Assembly: GCA_009801015.1 (NCBI GenBank) | Contig: VHZZ01001731.1 | Span: forward strand, 111,594-147,252 | DNA from: Silene noctiflora | Lineage: Eukaryota > Streptophyta > Magnoliopsida > Caryophyllales > Caryophyllaceae | DNA length: 35,659 nt | Direction: 5' to 3' | In this document: positions 19,770 to 31,900 of the stretch, piece after piece | Layout: each line of letters starts with the position of its first letter | How positions within the stretch are numbered: the stretch's first letter is position 1 | Position numbers and translations under genes: made by a program | Notes under the pieces: generated by a model | The model's input: the letters and a program-made list of their open reading frames with translations, nothing else | Databases searched by the model: none | What the model was told of the DNA's origin: nothing

Positions 19770-20405
19770 TGTTGTTTAGGTAAAATTTTACCACGTGATC
19801 GATTTTAGTTGTGGATTAAAGCGATTGATCGATGGCCTAAATGCGAACGAATGAGACCGAACGAACGAAAGAAATGTAAACGAAAGTAAAGGTTGACGCA
19901 AGATATTTTGGTGACGCGAAAAACCCGGTGTAGGAAAAACTGCTGGGGGAGTCGGAGTCCCGCCAACTTTTGCACTATAATCGAGACGAATGTTTGAGTA
20001 CGGAAATACAAAGTAAGAGCCTTTCACAGTAAAAATTCAATTGCCACAGTGGAGTTTTGATGCTTGTCTCGAATGAGTCCTTTGAAACGCTATTCCTCTC
20101 CTTTTATATGCTGCTTTGGGTCTTCAACAACTTTTAACTCTGCGCCTGGATTCCCTCCACCCGTTGCAGAAAAGTAGGGGTTGGTTGTTGCCCCTTTCTT
20201 TGTGCGTGTGTGCAACAAACACAAGTAATTGTGTTTGTTTGGCTTTCATCCAGTGGCCCACATGATGCCACATCATCAATCCTTTTTTTCCTTCCTTTGC
20301 AAATCGGTTGCTGCCACGTGTCCTTGACTAAAAGCGGATTTTTGTCCATAACAATTGTAAAGGGTGAATTTTTGCATGTTAGATGTTGTGCAGGTATTAC
20401 TAACA
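19770..20405 (-). mobile_element. Copia-like LTR fragment (minus orientation), borders uncertain
   Basis: Read on the minus strand, GCATATAAAAGGAGAGG (20115-20099 region) looks like an LTR TATA box. About 170-200 bp downstream is CCTACACCGGGTTTTTCGCG then TCACC, a phrase resembling the U5 end of Copia LTRs. Candidate termini are TGTTAGTAATACC at 20405 and ...AAACAACA at 19770. I find no target duplication and no primer-binding site. It could be a truncated or solo LTR. Confidence 0.42.
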
Positions 20406-21057
20406 TGTCTCAATAAGAAATTGGTTGATGTCCCCCTTTTTAACATCACCTATTAGAAATGTTAGTACATGGATTAGAAGTATTGGTTCAATAAGGCAAA
20501 GATAGAGACAAGTGCGTAAAGAATTACACTAAGAGTTAGAAAGTTTACCTCGATATACCAACTACTCAACTAGGTGGTGGAATTTTACAAATAAATTATT
20601 TTGTCAAGTAGATTTGTAAATTGAAACTCATAATAACAATGTAGAATATGTTGGTAATATTTATTTTGAACGAATAGATAATTTTATGAGAAAATGTTAT
20701 GTGACATCTACAAAATTTGTCAAATTTGTCGAGATGAAAATTAATAAAAATTGAACAAGATAAGTCCTTCATAAAATAAAGATCTCTAAGCACATCTATT
20801 AAAATTATTAAAATTAAAACATTTTTTGAAAAAAAAAAAAACACCACCATCATCTCTGACACTCCAACCCATCTCCGCCACTCCTTCCCCCGCCTTTGCC
20901 ACCCCCTGTCGCCCATCACCCTTGTCATCTGCTGCACACTTGCCGCCACCACCATCCCCTACGACCTACCTCTTACCCACAACCACCAACCCTCGGTTAC
21001 ACCAGTCCCATGACAACCACGTGCCACGACCCCACTCTTACACACCAGTCGCCCCTA
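20406..21057. other. Intergenic, with a CCACC-rich low-complexity block
   Basis: 20406-20820 is AT-rich without a gene. 20840-21055 is C-rich (CCACC, CCGCC) and gives spurious proline-rich open frames in several frames. Confidence 0.45.
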
Positions 21058-21227
21058 CCTCAGCCCAGGGTTCAAAATCTCGGCCGAGTTGTATCGGAAT
21101 TTCACTCTACCAATACGAGATATCGCCCGAGGAATCACCGAATCACCGAGATTCACCGCGAACCGTCCATGATGACCGATTAAGGACTGATTATACCGAT
21201 ACCGAGATTTAAAACCATGCCTCAACC
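21058..21227. mobile_element. Short hAT-type MITE (21066-21219, 154 bp)
   Basis: The ends CAGGGTTCAAAATCTCGG and CCGAGATTTAAAACCATG are inverted with 14 of 18 matches, and CAGGG is a common hAT start. Flanks CCTCAGCC and CCTCAACC form a 7-of-8 target duplication. The inside repeats CCGAG/CTCGG phrases. Confidence 0.7.
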
Positions 21228-21765
21228 ACAAACTTCTTCAATAAAACCTAATTGTAAAACTAAGCCTACTTAATTTATATTTAGGTAATTTTAAAGCAAA
21301 AAAGAGCGGCATTTTTAATGGAATTACCACAATAATTTGTTCAATATATGAATTAAGTGTATCATTGATGAATTTGGTTGGGTTTTATTAATCTGAAGGA
21401 AGAGAAGAAAAGACAACTTTTTTTTGTTCTCTAGGCAAATGACATACTATGAAAAAACAATGGAAAAAAGTAAAGGATATAGTAAAACCCGTCTATGAAA
21501 AGCAACTACGAAAAAGGATGTAGTGGGACCATAACATTGTGGTTGAGTATAGTTAGCTTAACATTGGAGAAGGTTGTAGTTCGACAAAATATTGGTTTGT
21601 CAATTTGATGTGGCAATTACAAGCTACTACGATTTTAGCTTAGAAATGGTATTGCTCTAATTAATTATATACCATAAATATTGACGACAATTATCGTCCC
21701 TTCCATAAATTATTCTTTAGCTTTTACATTAACAAAGTAAAATTCCAACCCTTTTTAGAATGGAA

Positions 21766-21981
21766 TAAAAATTACGGCTTGTCTTATTGAAGACGGGTAC
21801 TATCCGTCATAAATTGAAAACAGATAGTGCCCATTTTACAATATCATAAGTGGAAGGGCAAGTGCGGCACTCCATTTAATTTTCACTTGATTTGTCACTT
21901 GCATATTGTGAGAGGGGCACTACCCGTCTTTAATCTGTGACGGATAGTGTCCGTCTTCAATGAGAATTTGTGTAAAAATTA
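21766..21981. mobile_element. Mutator-type MITE copy E (21775-21972, 198 bp) with perfect 9-bp target duplication
   Basis: The ends CGGCTTGTCTTATTGAAGAC and GTCTTCAATGAGAATTTGTG are inverted, continuing inward as GGGTACTATCCGTCA and TGACGGATAGTGTCC. TAAAAATTA is duplicated exactly at 21766-21774 and 21973-21981. The outer end matches copies A and D. Confidence 0.85.
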
Positions 21982-22910
21982 TACAAATAAAAATCGTGCT
22001 TTCTCGTGGAATCAACATTTTTTTATTTTTTTATTTTTTGAAAGAAAAGGAACAATTCTTTAATAAAAAAGTCTTACAACGCTTACAATTTGGGATCTCA
22101 AAACATGATCTGACAATACGGGTCGTTCTGGTATAGTTATCTTTATGACACTGGTTCTAATTAATTATTCATAAATGCATGACATAAGTAGTTTGGCACA
22201 AATGGTTGTGTGACACACTGACACTATTTTACTCAAGACTATCCACTAATCAAAAGCGCAAATAGATTACTCAATAAAATTGTAATTTTTATTTTTTATT
22301 TTGATAACCTAAAATTTTAGATCGATAGCCTATATATTTAAATGTGTTAGTTTTCATCGTGAAATGCCGAGTTGTTAAAATAAAATTAATATAAATTGAA
22401 TTAAATTTTGAGTTAGTCTTATGTTATAGGACGGTCCTATAAGAAAGTTGTAGTTTTGACATTTGAGTGACAAGATCCAGTAAATGTGATCTAATGCGGG
22501 CTTAGGCCAAATATGGTCAGACTCATGTTAAAGTTTTGGCCCACAGACAAGTGGGTTAGCGAGTTTGAGACGACTTAGTGGTTTGGGCCTTTGTAATTTT
22601 GTTAAAATGTCTTGTACCCACAAATTTTGCAGACGGGATGAACAGGGTAAAATAGACGGGAGTCCAAACGACCCATAAACGGCTCTAATCGAGATCTAGA
22701 TCTAGCTTTATTTTTCAAACCAATGGATACGAATCCCAGTCCAACGAGTCTGAAAAAGCAGGATCTACATACGACCATCAGGGCTCGGCCGGTCGGGTCA
22801 GGAGTCGGGATCCGTTGCCTTCCATGTACACAAGTACACAACAGAGGGAAGAGTCATGACCAGCCGCAGCCCGCACGGACACAAAGACGTTAATACAAGT
22901 AGTACAGAAG
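21982..22910. other. Intergenic, promoter side of the ADA2 gene
   Basis: No gene seen. The part 22600-22900 is less AT-rich and is probably the ADA2 promoter region; it gives a 79-codon minus-strand open frame without family resemblance. Confidence 0.4.
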
Positions 22911-22911
22911 A

Positions 22912-22920
22912 TTATAAAAT
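22912..22920 (+). promoter_or_regulatory. Possible TATA box of the ADA2 gene
   Basis: TTATAAAAT lies about 80 bp upstream of the ATG at 22997. It is the only TATA-like element at a suitable distance; initiation was not otherwise placed. Confidence 0.4.
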
Positions 22921-22996
22921 TAAAGCGCGCCTGCTTGAAATTTGATCTCCAAAATCCAAGGATTTCTCAACAAATTCCGACCCGAATCGACTTCAA

Positions 22997-25900
22997 ATGG
23001 GTCGCTCTCGTGCAATTCCCAATTCCAACGATGATGATCCTTCTCTTAGGTCCATTCCTTTTCTTCATTTCTTGTACTTTTTCAATTTATGCAAACATTA
23101 ATCCATGTTTTTTCTTTGCATTTGATTGCTTGAGTTTGTGTATTTTGATTTTTAATTTCTTGGATTTTGATTCCTGCTGTTGCGTGTTTTACTTCTTTTT
23201 CGCCTCGTAATCAAAGTCGTAACTAGTTGGAGTGTTTGTGTTTGATTAGGGTTTAAGGGTTTGAACTTCTTTAGTGTGTCTGTGTGTGTGTGTGAATGAA
23301 ACTCGAGGAGAGCGGAATTGTAAGTATTTGGATTCTAGTGTTTATGGCCTGTCGCGATGGCATTTACCGCGACAGGCTAAGTTAGGAGTTAGTCACTTGA
23401 ATGGAAGGTGTTATAGAGTTTTGGTTAATGGAATCGATGGATAATTTAATTCTAGTGTCTATGGTGTGTCAACTGCCAACTTGGCATTTTGCCACGAATT
23501 GGAAAGTTAGTGTTTTGATTTAGAAGTGAAACTCGCGGATAACAGAACCGTTAGATACTTTAATTGTAAGTTCTATGACCTGTCAAGATGGCATTTTGCC
23601 GCGAAATAGGAAGTTAGTAGTTAGTACCTGAAATGGAAGGCATTATAGAATTTTGATTTTGAAGTGAAACGCGTGGATAATGGAATCGTTAGATTATTTG
23701 ATTCCAGTGTTAATGGCCTGTCAAAATGGCATTTTGCCTCAAAATGCTGTGTTACAAGTTAGTGCCTGAAATGGAAGGTGTTATAGAGTTTTGCTTCTGA
23801 AGTGAAACCAAGGGATAACGGAATCATGGGTAATTTGATTCTAGTGTTTATGGCCTGACTAGGTGGCATTTTGCTGCGACAAGTATCTTATGATTTAGTA
23901 CCTGAAGTTGAAGCCGTTATAGATCTTTGATATTAAAGTCAAACTCGCTGGAACGGAATCATCTATTTAATTCTAGTGTTTATAACCTATCAAGATGGCA
24001 TTTTGTGGCGAAGCGGTAAGTTTTGGGTTTCAATATTACTCGGGGAAATAGTAAATGACAATATGGATGCATGGAGAAGTAAAGAACGCCTACTGCTTGA
24101 GCAATTTAGCAAGTAATGGGTAACTATTATTAATAGCATGTCACTTTTTGCACTTTAATATGACTATGCAACAAGTCTAAGTCTCTTGTGTCTGATTAAC
24201 ATGAGAGAGGTGAACATAGACTGGAACTCACAGTGAAAGAACTGTTACATTTCTGTGGGCTTAAGGGGAGTTAATATTGGTGTCTGTTGATTTGTATTTG
24301 TGTTTGATGAACTCAATGGAAAAGGAATTGGAGTATTTGTTTGGACTAAGTTATAGTTAAGGAAGTAGTTATTCAGGTCTTATCAAGTTGCAGTCTTCCT
24401 AAAATGGTAGTTAGGAGCTGATATAGATGATGTTATGGTGATTTTCATGGTTAATTGGTTGATGAGGAAACAAATGATGATGTTGATATTGTGGAAAGAA
24501 AATAATACGAGGACTTTTAGCTTGTCATGAAGCGCAAGTTAAGGTACTTTGTTTTCTCAAAAACTTCTGAATTGCCTAGAAAGGCTAGGGTTGTTACGGT
24601 TTAGTGTATACCTTACAAAGTTTGTTTCCCAGAGGAAATTTTTAGTTGAGGAGTAGTGGCAGTCGGCCACTGAGAGTCTTCATTCTTTCAGTTGTTAGCT
24701 TCTGTAGTATGGTGATTCGAGTCTAACTTTTTATAGCGTTGATCCATTGAATTAGAAGTAAGAAATTATAGGAGAAACTAAATGATATAGGTCTTGTTTC
24801 CTGTGCCTGTGTTTTTCATGCATTGCGTAATTTGCTTTCTAGACGCAATCATAAAACAATTAATCAACTGCTGGTATAAAACTTATATCCTCTGTAGGCT
24901 TCGTCATTTTTTTTGCTGTCGTCTCAAGATATACTTGACGCATAAAAGTTGTCATAAATTCTCATACATATTTTTATGTCTCATATATGAGGTGTTTAAA
25001 AGGAATGATATATGTACATATTGTTTATCAACTTTTGAAAGTGCAGATTATTTACTGACATTTAACAGTTTCTATTACTTTTTATGGATTACTTAATATT
25101 TCATTTTTTGTAACAAAATCCCTCAACTCTAAAGATTGTTACATTTAAGAAAGTATCTAAAACTGATTTTCTCTTTCTCGTTCTTTCAATTATCGACCTG
25201 CTTTTTGCACTTTGTTTAGTCCGTCAATTTTGTCGGAGTTAGTGAATAGTTAGTTCCACACTGATATCCTACAACAAATGAAACCAGGATTGTTTTTTCC
25301 TCGGACCAGCATTATTTGAATAAATCAATTTTTGACCTGCTTTTTGCAATGTTTTCATCCCTACCTTAGTTGTAAAACAAACCACACATGAGGAGCTAGC
25401 AAAAACACCTCGAAATGCCTTTGGTATGCCTTGTTTATAAGATGCAGGTTGTGAGCTGCACTGATATTCAAATTCCATATTTTTCTTCATTATGCCAGCC
25501 TTGTACTCATTTACATGTTAGTCCTCTTAATTTCATAAATGGTGTTGTTGCTCAAAATTTCCAACATACATTTGTTTGCAAAAATAGTGTGCGTTGCGTC
25601 GAGGACGTGCATCCCTTCATCCTACATGCTATAACATGAGCTCTTGTCGCATTGGTGCACCTTACGACTAAAATTACGATCTGACGATGGAGGGAGAGTG
25701 TGAAACAATAGTTGTGTGGCCGACTATACATTCGTTGGTTCGATGAAGCATTAGTTACCTAGACAAGTCGATGGATATGAGTGGCAGTACGTACCATCAC
25801 TACCTGATTATCTGAAAAACGTGATAAGAGTCAGTGGGGCTAGGAACTAGAAAGCAAGGGGCGACAGCTCAGAATGGAGTAAGACAGGATCTCGAGAAAA

Positions 25901-28900
25901 TCTCCCCAAGTTGGATTCTAACAACAGGAGAGTTGATTTGCGTGAATTTTATTTCTGATGTGTTTGGTATTGCTGAGTTGTGTGATAGGTCTAAGTATAA
26001 ATCTTGCACACCTTAGTTGATTCTATGCAGCTAATTAATTACCACCAAGAGAAGTATATATTTTTTTTGGTGACACTACCAAGAGAAGTATATGGAAAAG
26101 GCAGGCAGAGACGCTCTAAAAATGAGGTTCTTTTAAGTGCTATGGTTATACAAGAGAGACAGTTGATGGGACTAAGAGGTAGAATATGGAGGCTGATTAT
26201 TGGGAAAGGTGTAGGAAAAGATCTACAAGGATTAAAAATTGAAGACTTGGGTTGTACATATATATCTCTCTTCCCTTCCTCATACATGCTGGTGTTAATC
26301 GTCTATTTCTATAAGCATTTTGTTTGCAAGCTTGTATGGAGTTAAAATTAAGAATTGTACCATGGTGGTATGAGGTTGGAAATCAATTCTTAATACCAGG
26401 AGTTTGGTTCAATCTCGCAATCACAAAAAAACAATGTTTTAATGTTTATCTTACTAATTTTGAACTTTTTACCTATGCTAAATATGGATAAATCTAGATA
26501 TTGTATTGAGGGTAGGCCGACATCTCATTGACGCTTCTCACCCATCTCCTTTTTAATTTGATACCATATCCCCTCCTCTCTCCCCTTGTGTTAGTTTGGT
26601 ATCAAAATCACATACCTCATTGGTTTGAGGTATGGGTTTCAAAATCATAATTTTATCAACCAAACACAAGGTATGGAATTTGTTCATTTCAAAACCATGC
26701 CTAATATATTAGATGTGCAAACCAAGTATCCCCTAAAAGCTTCAACCATTATAGAAAGATCCAAATCTGATGAAGGAAAAGAGTGAGACACAAGGTGAGA
26801 AGTGTTGCTGTCTCTTGTGGCTTTTCATCTGTCAACGGCTAGCAGTTTTAAATTGAATAGTTCTGTACTTCTGTCTATGACCTTGAACAATCTTCTAGAG
26901 TTTAGACATTGGTATCTACAGTTTTATCAAGCTGTAAAAGCTTACAATGATAGTGGAAGGCCATTTTGTGCTTTAAAACACTGGGTAATAGAACAAGCTG
27001 AAATGGAAAAGATTTTGTGTGCAAGTGCATTTGGCAGAGTTATGTTATGATGGGGATGGCTGACTGAAGAATATTAAGATACGTTTGGGGAACCATAGAT
27101 TACTCTCTTTGGTAACAAGGAGGCAGTTTACGTCGTGAAAGGCTATGCTGATGGTGTTTGGTCTCCTATCAGCAAATGAATTTTTGATTTGTTGTAGGCT
27201 TGTAGCTAAGTTTCTGCTATTATCAGACACTCCAAATTATTAATTGTTCTCTTTGTTAAGTATCCCATACCTTTTTCAAGTCCATAATCCCAAAAGGACA
27301 GACGTTAGAAAGGGCCACTGCCCACTGAAAAGTAGCTAGTTTGAGCATTTAAGGTAGACAATCACTCTAACCAAGGTGGCTCACGGCATGGCTGCGGGAT
27401 GGAGCATACACTTGTTTTCAGTTAGAAAAACCCAGGATGGATTATTGACAGATCTGCTACATATCCTTGACAAATACTCCTTTTAAGTTGTAACTAGTCA
27501 ACCTTCTAGTAATCTCAACTAAAATAGTGCTGGGTTATTCTTGTTGTGAAGTACTCCCTCCGTCCCGGTCAATTGTTACCTATTCCATTTTAGGGTGTCT
27601 CGGCTTTCTATTTTGGGATTGCCTTTGATGGGCAATTTGATCCTCCACACTCAGTTTGGTCCACTTGTCATTCAATAATTGGTTCCCTCCTCTTTCCTTG
27701 GTCTTTGTGCCAAAACCAAAAGTAAACAAATGACGGGAACAGATGGAGTATCTTTTAAAATATGTGTTCCTTGTAGAATGATTTTGTTCTAGGTCTATAT
27801 GAGTGAAGTATTTTTTTTTTTTTTAAATTGTCACAGTCTGGATGATAATAGTGTAGTTAGTACTTAGTACTCCTTTGCTCCTTGGGAATATTGATAGCAT
27901 TTTGATAAATGATTCAGAGCATCATGGCTCACTAAAGTGACCGTGCTTCTTTCTATTGTGAAGTAGTAGTCATTCGATGTAGTTTTTAACGCAATTTTCA
28001 TCTTGGATNCTTACCCTGCAGTTTGCGGGAGCCATTGAGATCATGCTCATTGTGCTCTTGCTGTATGCTTTTTCTTGCTTTAGTAGATGTAATATTTCCT
28101 CCAACATTGTTATTTTTTTTTCTGTTTTCCCCTCATAGCAATCTGAAATCATTGCTGAAAATAATGCCCCTTTTGAGGTAACTATGAAACAGAGACACCA
28201 ATGCAGTAATTCTTTATTCTTTTCCGTAGGGCTATAATTTCTGGAATTTTGTAGTATCTCCTTGTAGTTTTGTGTATATTAAAGTTGCCGTTTCCAGTTT
28301 CGTCCATTTTAACTCCTATTGTTAAATCTATCCTTAAGAATTTGTCTTCTTGTCCCCTTCATCCTCTTATTGCTTTGTATTCATCAATTTCCAGTAGATC
28401 AAAGAGGAAAAGGGCACCTTCAGGTGCAGATAATGTAGAGTCAGTAACAGCAGGTAGTGGAATGCCTTGTTGCAGTAACTGAATATTCAATTATTCATCA
28501 ACATTGTTTATGTATACTGAGAAGAATGTAACTCTACTTTCCGTCCTCATCCATTGTGTCAGGTCAAGACGATTCAAATGGCGGGAATAGAGCCCTTTAT
28601 CATTGTAATTATTGCAACAAAGATATTACTGGAATGATACGCATCAAGTGTGCAACATGTACAGATTTCGATTTGTGCATTGAGTGCCTTTCTGTGGGCG
28701 CGGAGGTTCATCCTCACAAAAGTGGCCATCCATACAGGGTTATGGTAAATTATGCTATTTATTGCACTTTTGAGCTCTGTTATTGAGTGTTTTTTTCTGT
28801 TCAGTGATTCAGCATAAGACGGAGAATTGGTACAACATTTTTTCTAATATTATGCAGTTCTTATTACATTACAGGATAACTTATCATTCCCGCTTATTTG

Positions 28901-31900
28901 TCCTGATTGGAATGCAGATGAAGAGATATTGCTCCTAGAGGTACATTGCTAATTACTTTGTGCAGAATAACTACCTGAGGTGATTCCTATTATCCACCCA
29001 ATAGATTCGTCTCTTGGTTAATTTTTATACTCACTTGTGAAGGGAATTGATATGTATGGACTTAGTAACTGGGCTGAAGTAAGAGAGCATGTCGGAACAA
29101 AAAGTAAATCAGAATGTATTGAGCACTATAATTCTGTTTACATGAACTCTCCTTGCTTTCCTCTTCCGGTATGATAACACGACTAAACCTCAGTACTCTT
29201 CCTATCTAAGATCTCTATCCTCAACCTACAATATATTCATGTGATTTGCAGGACCTGTCTCACGTTGTTGGAAAAAAGAGAGAGGAACTTCAAGCTATGG
29301 GGAGGGAACATAATGAACTCCAAAAATGTAAATTTGAAATTTTAATTTATAAATTTCAGATGTTCATGATCTGAGGACCAGTTTAGTATATCCCATTGAT
29401 TCTCCAACGAGTGTCAACTTTAGACCTGATATTGATATTTTTATTTGTCTTTTCATGTAGCAATAATTTTACATAACAATTTTCACAACCTTTTTACAAA
29501 TCTAGATCAGACTTGACATTAAAGAATGGGAATAGGAGGATCCCATGGACGTGAGTATATCCCTTTTAAATTATTACAACTTAAAATGGTAGCTTGGTAT
29601 TCTAATTGAGATAATTTCTTAATTGTTATTGATTATAATCAATAGTAAGACTATTTTCTTATAGAAAAAAGTTGGCATTGTAAAATACCCTTTAAAATTT
29701 TCTTTTTTACTTTATAATTTCTTGATTTGATTAACTTATATATGTCTTGAAGAATTAGTCTCTGATGTCGTTTTGCTGTTCTGACTGACTTCTTCAGTCA
29801 CTATTGCTAAGTATTAAACTACTTTTCTTTTGTTCTTGACTGCTCCTGCCCCAGCTCTTGAAGAAGTTTCATTCAAAGAAGCGCCCTCGTCTGAGAAAGT
29901 CAAGTATGGCCGATTTCTTCTGTGTTGTGTGTTCCATATGTGTATGCACTTGTTTTCTATCACTCTGCTTACTCTGTAATGTTTGCCTAGGATTGAAGAA
30001 CAGCGAAAAGAAGCTTGTGGGGGCCAGTCATTTCAGCCTGGTATGTATAAGTTTATAACTCATTTTTAATTATTGCTTTCCCGCAACAAGACTGGGCTTA
30101 ACAATTCATAAGCTTTCAGTAGGGGCCTTTTCTATTTCATAGGAACCCAAATAATCATTATTATTTGGTTCTGCATCATGAATTTCATGATAGAATTAAG
30201 CAAAACGACTCACTAATTGGTTGCGCTTCCATTTATCGTAAAATTAGCGGTTATTAGATGCAATTTTAGACGCAATTGATATTTTAGGTCATCCGAAAGC
30301 AATTTATATTGTATACAGAGAGGTAAGACAATATACATCAGACCCCTCCTTAACCTGCCATTTGTACGAGCTTTCAAAGTTCTGGGGTAATGTTATTGTT
30401 TTTGTATATAACAGAGACATGCTCTACCGTGGCTTCTAGTACTAATATTTTAGAGGCATCTAAGAAGCCTTCTAGTTCCCTTGTGGTCAAGGACGGTAAT
30501 GATGACATCATAGTCAAAGATGCGATATTAGAAAATAAATCTATTGTTGCTGGTATAGCAATATCGCCGATAAGATATTTTGGATATGGTTGTGCAGATA
30601 CACCTTCAGATAGGAAACTAGGAGAAAAGAAACCTAAAATTGACGATGGTCCTTCAGTTACTGATTTGAGTGGATACAACCCTAACAGACAAGAATTTGA
30701 AGTTGAATATGACAATGATGCTGAACAGCTAGTAGCTGATATGGAATTTAAAGACACCGACACAGAAGCCGAGCGCCAGTTGAAGCTTAATGTTATAAAA
30801 ATCTATAATCGAAGGTTTATTTATGCAACTGCTTCACATGATTTGTTCTAGTTCCCTCCTTTTTTAAAATTGTTTTTTAATTTGGGTTCTCAAATGGAAA
30901 TGGTTTTCTTTGAGACCTTTGTCATAAGGTTTATTGCTGTAATCGACATCCCTCGGTAAACTAGAATGGATGATTATTTGTTGAGAATCGTATATCTCTT
31001 GCAATTTGCATCTCTAAGATGCTAGGATTTCAGTAGAACCTGCGTACATAAATAGCAAGGCTGTTAACTTGGATTTCTAAAATATGAAAATTCCAGTTGG
31101 TTGAATTGATAGGTTTTCTCAAATTTTCTCAAATTGCTAAAATTTCGCATGCTTATGTATAAAACTGCGGTATGATATTTAGTTTTCAGCTGCACTGACA
31201 GCTTGCCCATTTATTTCAACTATCAGGCTTGATGAGAGGAAGCGGCGCAAGGATTTTATCATCGAGAGGAATATATTGTACCCAGATCCTTTTGAGAAAA
31301 ACCTATCACCTGAAGAGAGGCAGATTTGTCAGCAGTATAGGGTGTTCATGCGGTTTCATTCAAAAGAAGATCACGAGGAACTGCTGAAAACTGTTATCGA
31401 GGAACATCGGATTCTCAAAAGAATACAAGATTTGAAGGTTTAACTCTATTCCACCTGCACTTAAAAGAAGATTGTAGATCTTAATTAGGATTAGGAGCTA
31501 TGACTCGACCAGTCGACCTCCATAACTTAATGTGAGGCATAAATTAAACCCTTCGAGAACAACCTAACCCAGGTTTGACAGAAGACCAACCCCTGCCAAT
31601 TTGAACTTTAGGCTTTTACATTGACCCGGTTGGAACGGACCTGATTTGAACACCTTAAAGTAAAGAAGCTTCAGTAAGTGCGACTGAAGATGACCCAGAT
31701 TGAGCTGACCCATAGGCCATAACGATTGACCCAAACATAACCTGACACAAAGTAATTTGCACTCACACAACATGATAAATGCACACACCGGAAACAAACT
31801 TTGAGCCAAAATGAGCCAACCAATCCCAAAACTGATACTCCCTCCCTTCAAATCCAACACGCACATTTACCATTTTCACGTATGCCAATGCACGTTTTAC

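Noticed and set aside
20826..21212. Proline-rich 128-codon open frame, like an extensin fragment
   Set aside because: C-rich simple sequence is open in several frames, and its 3' half is the hAT MITE at 21066-21219.
26581..26712. Possible MITE around ATACCTCATTGGTTTGAGGTAT
   Set aside because: There is a local palindrome (CATACCTCA/TGAGGTATG) and CAAACACAAGG-like phrases, but I could not find paired ends with a target duplication.
29858..30058. 66-codon frame at ADA2 exons 7-8
   Set aside because: It reads through the intron between exons 7 and 8; the spliced frames match the ADA2 family better.
30374..30763. 129-codon minus-strand open frame
   Set aside because: It is the complement of ADA2 exon 9.
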